Below, piece after piece: positions 47,978 to 55,692 of a DNA stretch of 64,000 nucleotides. The stretch is from Candidatus Methylospira mobilis. Lineage in GTDB: Bacteria; Pseudomonadota; Gammaproteobacteria; Methylococcales; Methylococcaceae. The stretch covers positions 1,437,501 through 1,501,500 of the forward strand of contig NZ_CP044205.1 in NCBI RefSeq assembly GCF_009498235.1, in the 5' to 3' direction. The position numbers were made by a program, and so were the translations under genes. A model generated the notes under the pieces. The model saw nothing but the letters and a program-made list of their open reading frames with translations, ran no database searches and was not told where the DNA came from. Every line of letters begins with the position of its first letter. Within the stretch, counting starts at the first letter, position 1.

Positions 47978-48381
47978 GTATGACTGCCGACACGTACATG
48001 AGCAAGGCTGACCGTGCCGCTAAATCGGCGCGCACACTGCTTGATGTCGGCGATATAGATGGCGCGTGCGACCGTGCGTACTACGCCATGTTCAACGCCG
48101 CGCGCGCCGCACTGATCGCATCCGGCGCAACGATTTCTGATTCCGCAACAAAAACGCACCGAGGGTTAATAGGCGCATTCGGTTTACACCTGGTTAAGAC
48201 GAATCTCATTGCTGCCGACCTTGGAGGTGCAATCAACAAGGTTGAACGCTTGCGCCTTCTTGCAGACTATACGGGCGACCCGATCTCACTTGAGGAGGCA
48301 GCGTGGGCGGTAGTGCAAGCTACTTCGTTTGTGGCGACATTAAGGCAAACGTTTATGCCAGAAAATGACGCGATGATCTAA
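47974..48381 (+). CDS. HEPN-domain protein (toxin-like)
   Basis: A 135-residue helical protein of the PF05168-type HEPN fold: ACDRAYYAMFNAARAALIA near 27-45, THRGLIGAFGLHLVKTNLI, and ERLRLLADYTGDP. The classical RNase motif R-x4-6-H is not clearly present, so it may be a weak or non-nuclease form. Coupled to the MNT gene upstream. Its 3' end overlaps the convergent exonuclease gene by 4 bp. Confidence 0.82.
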   Translation: MSMTADTYMSKADRAAKSARTLLDVGDIDGACDRAYYAMFNAARAALIASGATISDSATKTHRGLIGAFGLHLVKTNLIAADLGGAINKVERLRLLADYTGDPISLEEAAWAVVQATSFVATLRQTFMPENDAMI

Positions 48382-48890
48382 CCATGTGCCGCCCATACCT
48401 GTTCCATAGACGCATACCATGCACGATGTCCTGCCCGTAATGCTCTGGCATCAGCCAACGCATGATGAGGCGGCCATTTCTGTGTAAAAGTTCGATTCAG
48501 GGCATGCCCGAACACAGGGTCGTTGAATATTGAACTATCCAGTAGCAACTTCTCGCCCATGTTAACTGGTGGGGTTTTTTGCCCACCACAAAGTAAGGCC
48601 TCGTTGAGCAATAACCAATCGCCTTCAAAATCGCAAACAATAGTAGCTGGCTCAGATAGCGCCGCAAACCAGGTATGTAAGCGCTTGGTGAGTGTGGTCT
48701 GGTTACAGGCAGCGCCAGGTACTCGACCCAGCAACGGCAAGACGGTTGTTCGAACGAATTTGTTGCAAGCATCGCGCGAATAATCCGTGCGCTCTGCATA
48801 AAACTCATGTCCATCCTCGGTCACCAACGCGATGCTTATCAACGCCGGTGAGTTGAAGTCGGTAAATTCCGTATCAATGAAGATCCGCAT
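48378..48890 (-). CDS. DEDD-type 3'-5' exonuclease
   Basis: A 170-residue protein with the acidic pattern of DnaQ-like exonucleases: FIDTEFTDF (Asp6, Glu8), a middle CDFEGDWLL, and HHALADARAL with the His and last Asp. The size and motif spacing resemble the single-domain Rv2179c-like exoribonucleases. The substrate is unknown. It is the only minus-strand gene in the first cargo module. Confidence 0.75.
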   Translation of the reverse strand: MRIFIDTEFTDFNSPALISIALVTEDGHEFYAERTDYSRDACNKFVRTTVLPLLGRVPGAACNQTTLTKRLHTWFAALSEPATIVCDFEGDWLLLNEALLCGGQKTPPVNMGEKLLLDSSIFNDPVFGHALNRTFTQKWPPHHALADARALRAGHRAWYASMEQVWAAHG

Positions 48891-49024
48891 GTTTTCTCTT
48901 GAGAGCGATAAGCCTACTACATGCGTAGATCATAGCTGCTTTGCTTCTTTGAAAAAACGTTGATTGAAAAGTTTTCCGGCGTGACACTGAAAGCACCCTG
49001 TTAACGACATTCTTTGAAAGCGAA

Positions 49025-49486
49025 ATGATCCTGTTTCTTGACTTCGACGGCGTACTGCACCCAGAGTATGACGGTCAGCCGACACCAGCCGACCGACAGT
49101 TTTGCCACTTGGAGCGCTTCGAGGCGGTGATGCGTGACTTTCCACATGTGGAAATAGTCATCAGTTCGATGTGGCGCTATGAATTTACGCTCGACCAGCT
49201 ACGCGCGCAGTTTTCACCGGACATCGCAGCACGTATCATCGACATGACGCCGCAGACAGAACGCATTGACGGAAAATATTTGCCGGCTCGCCGTGAGGGT
49301 GAGATTCTTGACTGGATCACGGCAGCAGGCCGCGAAGACGCGCCGTGGGTTGCGCTGGATGATGCAGACTGGCAGTTCCAGAAGCATCGCGACCGGCTGG
49401 TAACCTGTACCTGGTATATCGGACTGGACGATACCACTGCCGAAACCCTGCGGACAGCATTGCGTAACGAAGGACACATGACATGA
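49025..49486 (+). CDS. HAD-superfamily protein, copy 1 (RNA-repair-type HAD)
   Basis: A 153-residue minimal HAD protein. Motif I is LDFDGVLHP with both Asp, motif II is VISSMWRYEF, and motif IV is ALDDADWQF. These match the stand-alone HAD domains found in 'Swiss army knife' RNA-repair proteins, where they are thought to remove terminal phosphates. It is about 60% identical by eye to the next gene, which starts inside its stop (ATGA). A recent tandem duplication is likely. Confidence 0.8.
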   Translation: MILFLDFDGVLHPEYDGQPTPADRQFCHLERFEAVMRDFPHVEIVISSMWRYEFTLDQLRAQFSPDIAARIIDMTPQTERIDGKYLPARREGEILDWITAAGREDAPWVALDDADWQFQKHRDRLVTCTWYIGLDDTTAETLRTALRNEGHMT

Positions 49487-49917
49487 TTTTATTTCTGGAC
49501 TTCGATGGCGTGCTGCACCCTGAACCGTTTGAGCGCATGTTTTGTCACCTTGAGCGTTTTGAGGCGGTCATGCGTGACTTTCCTGCCGTGGAAATTGTTA
49601 TTAGTTCGATGTGGCGGTATCAGTTCGGTTTGGAGGCGCTCCGTGCGCGATTCTCCAAGGACATCGTGGCCAGAATCATCGACACCACGCTTTTACCTGA
49701 ACATAGCGGAGCTGACACGCTCACCCGCGAGCGGGAAATCCTAAATTGGCTGATTGCTCACAGGCGAATGGATGAGTCGTGGCTTGCCGTCGACGACGCC
49801 GATTGGGAGTTTCAATGGCACCGTGACCAGCTTATTGCCTGTGCTTCACACGTAGGATTTGACGATAAAGCAGCAGAAGCGTTACGGGGAAAAATGGAAA
49901 CCACTTTGACCAGGTAG
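49483..49917 (+). CDS. HAD-superfamily protein, copy 2
   Basis: A 144-residue paralogue of the preceding gene: LDFDGVLHPEPFERMFCHLE, VISSMWRYQFGLEALRARFS and AVDDADWEFQWHRD. Relative to copy 1 it lacks about eight residues after motif I and has LAVDDAD at motif IV. All catalytic Asp are kept in both copies. It ends immediately before the right inverted repeat. Confidence 0.8.
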   Translation: MILFLDFDGVLHPEPFERMFCHLERFEAVMRDFPAVEIVISSMWRYQFGLEALRARFSKDIVARIIDTTLLPEHSGADTLTREREILNWLIAHRRMDESWLAVDDADWEFQWHRDQLIACASHVGFDDKAAEALRGKMETTLTR

Positions 49918-49922
49918 CCGGG

Positions 49923-50044
49923 CGTTAGCCCATCCGGTATGCGGGCGGCTGCCCGCATAAAGCGACTGCGAAGCATCGCGCAACGCCTCTCGACATTGAT
50001 GCTGTTCGAGCGCCGGATACGGATCGCCAAGCGCCACCGCCTAA
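49923..50044 (-). repeat. Right copy of the 123-bp inverted repeat
   Basis: Reverse-complement partner of 47207-47329; the conserved block GCGATGCTTCGCAGTCGCTT is identical in both copies. It lies between the second HAD gene and the traY-like gene. The repeats are colinear to their ends, so they bound the module cleanly. Confidence 0.75.
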
Positions 50045-50078
50045 TCCTGGAACACATCACCCTCTAATCAACCGTTTT

Positions 50079-50108
50079 TTTCTCCCCGGTTTCCCGACCG
50101 GGGAGAAA
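50079..50108. other. Perfect 12-bp stem after traY
   Basis: TTTCTCCCCGGT and ACCGGGGAGAAA around a 6-base loop. The T run lies on the plus-strand 5' side, so it is not a standard terminator for traY (minus strand) or for the HAD genes. It could stabilise the traY transcript or mark an insertion edge. Confidence 0.5.
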
Positions 50109-50115
50109 GTCAAAC

Positions 50116-52233
50116 CTAATCCTTTTTCGAACCTGAAAACTTGCCGCCGATCCTTCCTAAGCGCCCTGAACCTCCCTGTTTTTTCATCGCCGATTCCATT
50201 CGCCCAAACTTGGCCATAACCAGACCCTGAATTTTGTTTTCCTTTTCGTTTTCTCCGAGACCTCCCATTTGGCCCTCTACCCACCGCATCACATTTTCAG
50301 GCAGCGCCGTAATAATCGAGAAAACGCTATGCTCGGCCATCGCCAGCAGGACACCACCCAGCAGGATAGTAGCCAATCCCTGGACCAGTGCGCTGACGCC
50401 CAAGCCAAGAAGACCCGCTACAGCAGGGGCGGCGATTGCGCCGAGATTAGCGTTACTCGTCACGCCACTGGTGAACACCTGAAATCCCGTCCCGATGAAT
50501 TTGCCCACCGGTTGAATGAGCAAAAACGAAATAAAGAATCCGGTCGTCATCAGCGCGGGACGGAGCAGAATATTCATCAACAGCATATAGCCACGTCGGG
50601 CTGACTGGCCGACAAACCCGTCACCCTCCGGCAGCGTGTGCGCAATCGCCCATACCGGTGCGGCAAACACGGCTTCCATGATCAGCAGTAGCCAGCCAAT
50701 GAACGCCATACTCCAAATAATGAACGGCACTGCCGGCAAGTAGACCGTCAGCACCAACCCGATAAAAAACGCAGCCGATATTAAGTCCTGGGCTGTGTCC
50801 TTTACGAAATCGGCCGCCCCTACCGCGAATTCTGCAGGTGCTTTAGCCAGCACGCCGAAACCAAGCAGCCCCCATAACGATTTGCTAGCGCCATCCGCCG
50901 CACCGGAAGCCGCGCGGATCGATCCGTACAGGGCGGCACCGGATAAACCGGCCAGTTCAGCGCCGGTCATTAATTGCTGTCCTCGTGTCTGGAGATTCTG
51001 GATCGGATCCCCTTCGGACAGATCGGCCACAATATTTGCGCCGGCATTGGCGGCGATAGCTGCCGGAAACAATTGAGCCAGCCAACCGGTTGAAAACTTT
51101 TCATTCGCCGAAGCAATGCCGACCGAGCCGGATGTCGTGGTAACGTTGGAAACTGTTGCCAGATATTTTTTGAGTTGCCGCATTGGAACCTCTAAATCAT
51201 CGCCGGCATGCGAGCCAATGATTTCATAGTCCGGTTTTGCTCCCACGCGAGGCTGGGCTGTCGCGACTTTGGACACGGCTGCGTTAAAATAAGCGAACGT
51301 CCAATACCAGCTACCCAAGCTGGCCCACCCTTGGTCCTGTGCGACCTTTGCAAACTGCGTAATAGCGGAGTTTTCGTCTGGCTGTTGCGCCTGAACCCAG
51401 GAAACCAAAGCGCTTTGCACTGTGTTTCGATAGCTGTTCATCGCGCTGATCATGGAATTAGTGTCGGGGTCTTGGTTCGCGCCGTACTTCCAATGACTGG
51501 TGATGGCGTCGGCGGCGGTTTGCAGATTGGGCAGCATGTCCTTAATTGCCTTGACGCGCGCCTGACAAACCGGGTCGTCTTTGCCGAGTGAGCACGGCAC
51601 TTCAAAATAACCCATGCTCGGGGATGGGATTGATGGATCGGGCGAATTGAGGCTGAGCAGAAAGGATTGCCCATTAGGTGTAGCGACGGCATTCAGTCCC
51701 TTAACGCTGGGCATGTCCTGCATGACGTTGAAATAGGTTTGTATCGTCAGTTGTTCGAGCAGGTTGCCGGCAACGTCGTTGACATTATCCGGCAAGGCCG
51801 GGGAACTGATCTGGCCGCCGTTGGCCGTAATTTGATTAGTCACCTGGATATTCACGAAGTCGGCAAAGCCAATGCTGAGGAAAACGCACTTCAGGATAAT
51901 TGCCTGCAACAAGCTGGCCTGACACCAGGGCAGCGGCATCAGGAGCGCCACCCCTCCGACCAGGCGTAGCGGAGACCATAGGGTAGAGCGTTTGCCCAGC
52001 GCTTCTCCTTGGTGCGCCGTATCAATCGTACCGGCCACAGCGGTATAAAAAACCATGATGCCGGCAACAGCCAGCCCCACGCCATTAAAAGCGAACATGA
52101 TTGTCAGCAGCACCCCACCGGCACCGGTTGGGTTGCTGCCGGTTAATATGCCATCCCATCCAGCGCCGATCACGGAATTGATAGCGTTGACTGACACATC
52201 CGCAGCAGGGACAAAACTTAAGTCAGGATTCAT
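50116..52233 (-). CDS. traY: DotA/TraY-family integral membrane protein
   Basis: A 705-residue inner-membrane protein of type IVB (IncI/Dot-Icm) secretion. It has an N-terminal exported region (GVLLTIMFAFNGVGLAVAGI), a long periplasmic domain with Cys pairs, and a C-terminal group of hydrophobic segments (FFIGLVLTVYLPAVPFIIWS, FISFLLIQPVGKF). In IncI plasmids TraY is the target of entry exclusion. No other type IVB gene is present, so it may replace a helper's TraY. Its ATG overlaps the upstream stop (TAATG). Confidence 0.8.
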   Translation of the reverse strand: MNPDLSFVPAADVSVNAINSVIGAGWDGILTGSNPTGAGGVLLTIMFAFNGVGLAVAGIMVFYTAVAGTIDTAHQGEALGKRSTLWSPLRLVGGVALLMPLPWCQASLLQAIILKCVFLSIGFADFVNIQVTNQITANGGQISSPALPDNVNDVAGNLLEQLTIQTYFNVMQDMPSVKGLNAVATPNGQSFLLSLNSPDPSIPSPSMGYFEVPCSLGKDDPVCQARVKAIKDMLPNLQTAADAITSHWKYGANQDPDTNSMISAMNSYRNTVQSALVSWVQAQQPDENSAITQFAKVAQDQGWASLGSWYWTFAYFNAAVSKVATAQPRVGAKPDYEIIGSHAGDDLEVPMRQLKKYLATVSNVTTTSGSVGIASANEKFSTGWLAQLFPAAIAANAGANIVADLSEGDPIQNLQTRGQQLMTGAELAGLSGAALYGSIRAASGAADGASKSLWGLLGFGVLAKAPAEFAVGAADFVKDTAQDLISAAFFIGLVLTVYLPAVPFIIWSMAFIGWLLLIMEAVFAAPVWAIAHTLPEGDGFVGQSARRGYMLLMNILLRPALMTTGFFISFLLIQPVGKFIGTGFQVFTSGVTSNANLGAIAAPAVAGLLGLGVSALVQGLATILLGGVLLAMAEHSVFSIITALPENVMRWVEGQMGGLGENEKENKIQGLVMAKFGRMESAMKKQGGSGRLGRIGGKFSGSKKD

Positions 52234-52736
52234 TACTGTAGACCTCGTAAACTGATGGGGATGTATTGGCGCTTGCGCAAACAGGCGATTTGCCAGAATC
52301 TAACGCTGATGAACGAAAGTAATGCCGGCACTGTGACGGCGCACTCAACCCATGTCCAAAACTGATTCCATTCCACCGCCGACCAGACAATGATGGTTGT
52401 TGCGAACAGGGAACCCATGACTTCGGCAATCCACAACATGATACGGTCGTCGATGTCGGTCTCATCAACGCCCCATGTGGTTAAGCACCACCGAAAATCA
52501 CGGCCTGGTTTTGATACACCGTCTTCACGTTCGCCGTGCCGGATTTGCCGCCACACCTGACCGGTATATTCGGCAATTTCATCGACCGTAACGGCTATCA
52601 GTTTCAAATATTTACCCGCACGGAATAGCGGCGAGAGAGGATAAATAAAAATAAAATATAATCCCTTCCCGCCGACCCACAGAAATCCACGGCCCACCCG
52701 CCGTATCAATCCGTTATTTTGCTTAAATGACGCCAT
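52233..52736 (-). CDS. Membrane protein, possible TraX-like (IncI type)
   Basis: A 167-residue protein with about four hydrophobic segments (GKGLYFIFIYPLSPLF, GSLFATTIIVWSAVEW, VPALLSFISVRFW). In IncI plasmids traX lies directly upstream of traY, the same position and orientation as here, and the size is similar. The sequence match is not decisive, so the name is provisional. An exclusion protein is an alternative. Confidence 0.5.
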   Translation of the reverse strand: MASFKQNNGLIRRVGRGFLWVGGKGLYFIFIYPLSPLFRAGKYLKLIAVTVDEIAEYTGQVWRQIRHGEREDGVSKPGRDFRWCLTTWGVDETDIDDRIMLWIAEVMGSLFATTIIVWSAVEWNQFWTWVECAVTVPALLSFISVRFWQIACLRKRQYIPISLRGLQ

Positions 52737-52750
52737 AGCACGCTCCCGCT

Positions 52751-52969
52751 CTATTTTTGCGACATAAACCCAAGAAATTCAGGTGCGGTAATCTGGTGTA
52801 TTTTGTACCCGATCAAGCCCACCGGAATGCCGATGATAAACTCCACCAAAAACATAAGCGGTATCAGCATTATTACAACAACGACCCAAAACAAAGCCTT
52901 GCCGAAAAATACGAATAGTTGTCTAACGATATCGTCTATTTGTTCGCGTTTTATATTAATATATGACAT
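52751..52969 (-). CDS. Small membrane protein
   Basis: A 72-residue protein with one long hydrophobic stretch (ALFWVVVVIMLIPLMFLVEF, extending to IIGIPVGLIGY), enough for two helices. The start MSYINIK at 52969 or MDTMSYI at 52978 are both possible. It lies 14 bp before the TraX-like gene. No family recognised. Confidence 0.55.
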   Translation of the reverse strand: MSYINIKREQIDDIVRQLFVFFGKALFWVVVVIMLIPLMFLVEFIIGIPVGLIGYKIHQITAPEFLGFMSQK

Positions 52970-53011
52970 TGTATCCACCTACTTAAAGTTGATTTTGTGG
53001 TAGCTTTGATA

Positions 53012-53761
53012 TTATTTCTTTTTCTGTGGCGGGATGGCCTCAATAATTCTTGATGCCAATGACTCATAGTTGACCTCGAATGTTTTTTGTATGGATATCA
53101 CATTATTGTTAATAAGAAAAACCATGAATGCCGCAGCGATAAATGAACTGGATAAACATGCAAGTATTAACAGTAGTACTTGTTTGTTATTATTGTTTAA
53201 GCTTTCTTTTGCTGCTTCTATTTGTTTTGCTGCATCGTTCGTTGATTCTTTTAATATAGCGAGTTCACGTTGTAGCGAATCGCGCACAACCTCAGTAATC
53301 ACCTGTTTAACATTTACCTTTTGGTCGTCGGCCCAGACATCCGCTCTCGCCTTGGCTTCCTCGCCAGCTAGTTCCGCGCGTGCTACAGCTACTTTCTCGG
53401 CTAATTCAACATTGCGCGATGCAATTTCTTCTGCCATCTTGATTTGCTCGGTGGCTGAGTTAGCCGCCGCATCAGCGCTCTTTTTCTGGAATTCTTCGCT
53501 CTTATAGAAGATTTCTTTGTGCACCCTCTCAAGATCGTTATAAACCTCGGATAGTTGATCAATGGATATGTGTATTTTATCAGCCTGCTTTTCCACATTT
53601 GCCGCGAAACGATCCAGCATACCTGCAAGATCAATTTTTTGTCCATCAAATATCATCCGGTTTAAATGTACGATGACAAAGGCCGGATCATCCGGGTCAA
53701 TAGCTATACCGGTTTTTGAGAATATTTCGCCGGCCAGTTTTTTGTTGATGTCGATATCCAT
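53012..53761 (-). CDS. Coiled-coil membrane protein in TraM position
   Basis: A 249-residue protein. Residues about 70-200 form a coiled coil rich in Ala, Glu and Lys (KKSADAAANSATEQIKMAEE); a single membrane anchor follows near 205-230 (VLLLILACLSSSFIAAAFMV). It follows the TraL-like gene with a one-base overlap, the place of traM in RP4-type mobilisation regions. The name is positional; the sequence does not prove it. Confidence 0.5.
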   Translation of the reverse strand: MDIDINKKLAGEIFSKTGIAIDPDDPAFVIVHLNRMIFDGQKIDLAGMLDRFAANVEKQADKIHISIDQLSEVYNDLERVHKEIFYKSEEFQKKSADAAANSATEQIKMAEEIASRNVELAEKVAVARAELAGEEAKARADVWADDQKVNVKQVITEVVRDSLQRELAILKESTNDAAKQIEAAKESLNNNNKQVLLLILACLSSSFIAAAFMVFLINNNVISIQKTFEVNYESLASRIIEAIPPQKKK

Positions 53762-54495
53762 CAGAATGCAATGGCGTCGAGTTGTGTATACACGTCTTTA
53801 ACAACGGTGCTAATACGTTGTTTTTCCATTATTGTGAAATCTGTTGATTCCATGATCTCAAGAACGGTAAGCCTTTTTGTATTCATTTTTTTTATATCGT
53901 CGCCATAAGTTTGACGATTACGTTCATGAAGTGTGATTAAACCGTGTAGCCGGTCTTCGTTTCGTATGTAGATTTTTGTATCCGTGAATTCCTTGCCTTC
54001 GGTAGTGGCCGTCTTACCGAAATATTCATTTAGCCAGATAATAATTGGCGCATTATCAATACCGTTGGCGATGGATTCAAATCCATTAGCTGTATCGATA
54101 AGAACATCGCCGCCACCTATAACGGTATGGATATAAACAGTCTTTCCATTTTCTTGTAAAAAATCAACAACGTTGTTTTCGACCATGTAAGCTAACAAAG
54201 GTGAGAATGTGTTAGCGCCATTATCAATCACATAGGTTCCATCTTCCGTCAAAATATTTTCGATAAGCGAGTCAAACCGTTTGGCGTCAACCGTACGTGA
54301 ATAGTCCATTACCGGAATGTGTTGAGCATTTAATGACTTGTAATGCGCAAAAGTGGTGTTTTCCTGGTCGGTGTCGTATGCTTTAAGATCGGCTTGTTTG
54401 CTTGCGAAATATTGAGAAAGCAGAACAGCGATAAACGATTTACCTATGCCGCCTTTTCCTTGTAGAATAAAATGAACTGTGTTTTGCATATTCAT
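53761..54495 (-). CDS. traL: TraL-like ParA-type ATPase
   Basis: A 244-residue P-loop protein with the deviant Walker A GKGGIGKSFIAV (13-24) and the length of RP4 TraL (241). It lacks the other ParA partition partners. The family is needed or helpful for DNA transfer and may act in positioning. Between TraK-like and TraM-like genes, matching the traK-traL-traM order of IncP plasmids. Confidence 0.72.
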   Translation of the reverse strand: MNMQNTVHFILQGKGGIGKSFIAVLLSQYFASKQADLKAYDTDQENTTFAHYKSLNAQHIPVMDYSRTVDAKRFDSLIENILTEDGTYVIDNGANTFSPLLAYMVENNVVDFLQENGKTVYIHTVIGGGDVLIDTANGFESIANGIDNAPIIIWLNEYFGKTATTEGKEFTDTKIYIRNEDRLHGLITLHERNRQTYGDDIKKMNTKRLTVLEIMESTDFTIMEKQRISTVVKDVYTQLDAIAF

Positions 54496-54515
54496 AACTC
54501 CTTATTGAATGTTAA

Positions 54516-54971
54516 CTAATCTAAAATACCGTCTCTTGGTGTTGGGTTATGCACGAACTTCTTGGGCTTTGATGTTGTACCGAGTCTTGGTCTGGCACCA
54601 TCCGTTTGCTTTGCGTGCTTGTTATCGCTTTCGTGATAGGTCAGACCACCTGACATGTCCGTTGTGGCTTTAACTTTTTCGCACTCACCCTTGTCTCGCC
54701 GCTCCTTTCTTATCCGGTAAACCGCCTTCTCGAAGGATTTCATATTCATTCGGATTCCTTGATTATTCACATGCGCGAGTATTACCGACCTACTTACGCC
54801 CGCATGTATTGCCATTTCTATTGCTTCAAAAACATCTCTCAGTTTTGACGTTTCCGACTTGCCTTTGCTACCCCTGGCTAGTTCTATCAGTTCGTCCGCG
54901 AGTGTAGTCATATATATTGTTGCGTTTTTTGGAAACTCATTTATATTTGTATTAAATTGATTTGATGTCAA
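54516..54971 (-). CDS. traK: TraK-like oriT-binding protein
   Basis: A 151-residue basic protein without a membrane segment. The middle (ELARGSKGKSETSKLRDVFE then AIHAGVSRSVILAHVN) fits the TraK group, which binds repeats near oriT in RP4. It is the first gene reading away from the structured region 54972-55308 and divergent from the TraJ-like gene. Translation may begin at MTTLADEL (54911). Confidence 0.6.
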   Translation of the reverse strand: MTSNQFNTNINEFPKNATIYMTTLADELIELARGSKGKSETSKLRDVFEAIEMAIHAGVSRSVILAHVNNQGIRMNMKSFEKAVYRIRKERRDKGECEKVKATTDMSGGLTYHESDNKHAKQTDGARPRLGTTSKPKKFVHNPTPRDGILD

Positions 54972-55308
54972 TAGGCCTAATTCGAGTTTATGCGAGTTTA
55001 TGCGAGAGTTTAAAAAAATATTTCCTGTTTATGTCCTGCGTATGTGAAGACGCGTCCTACTTATGTCGTATTTATGTCTTGTGTGTGGGGTAACGCGTCT
55101 TGTTTATGTCCTGTTCATGTCCTGCGCATGGAGTATCTTAATTTTCACGCTTTAACACACAGGCACGTCGCATATGTTTACGGGCTACGCCCCTAAACAT
55201 ATGCTTTGTGCCAAAGGGTGCCCCTTTGGAACCCCGGCGCGGTGCGCCGAACTGCACTGGGTGCGCAGTTTTATTACTGGCCTTGTTTTATCCGAGTTAC
55301 TTACAACG
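54972..55308. other. Putative origin of transfer
   Basis: A non-coding region between the divergent traK- and traJ-like genes. The left part has five ATGTC(C/T/G)(T)G boxes (55031, 55063, 55074, 55106, 55117) and two ACGCGTC boxes (55050, 55093), suited to TraK binding. The right part has four consecutive inverted repeats: 55170-55204 (GCATATGTTTA arms), 55211-55229 (CCAAAGGG arms), 55235-55249 (CGGCGC arms) and 55251-55269 (ACTGC arms). The nick site cannot be placed. Confidence 0.7.
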
Positions 55309-55692
55309 ATGACCGAAAAAGCAAAAAAGAAAAGAACGGAAAAGCCTACAACTGCCAAACTTACCCGCTTGGTAAGCTTCCGTTTGGCCGAGTCCGATCA
55401 CGCTGCCTACCTGCAAAAAGTTGAAGCGTCCGGCAGGAAACCGTCCGCCTTTTTCCGCGAATGCGTTTTAACCAACAAAACGCAGGTAATCGCCCGACAT
55501 AAAGCCAGCGTCGAAAAGGAAAGACTTATTTTTATTTTCAACAAAACAAGTAATAACCTCAATCAATTGGCGTACCGTGCCAACGCCGAATACCGTGCCG
55601 GTATTATTTCCGGTTCAACCTATACCCGCATTCTTGATGCGCTGGAAACACTCGCGCACGAAATGAAGGACGTTATACGAAATGCTGATTAG
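55309..55692 (+). CDS. MobC/TraJ-like relaxosome accessory protein
   Basis: A 127-residue DNA-binding accessory protein that helps the relaxase at oriT. The N-terminal RHH-like part (VSFRLAESDHAAYLQKVEAS) is followed by the MobC motif FIFNKTSNNLNQLAYRANAE. The ATG at 55309 is chosen over 55174, since the upstream reading would run through the oriT hairpins. It overlaps the relaxase start by 11 bases. Confidence 0.78.
   Translation: MTEKAKKKRTEKPTTAKLTRLVSFRLAESDHAAYLQKVEASGRKPSAFFRECVLTNKTQVIARHKASVEKERLIFIFNKTSNNLNQLAYRANAEYRAGIISGSTYTRILDALETLAHEMKDVIRNAD

Noticed and set aside
50079-50108. Intrinsic terminator for traY
   Set aside because: The stem is perfect, but the T run is on the wrong side for minus-strand transcription.
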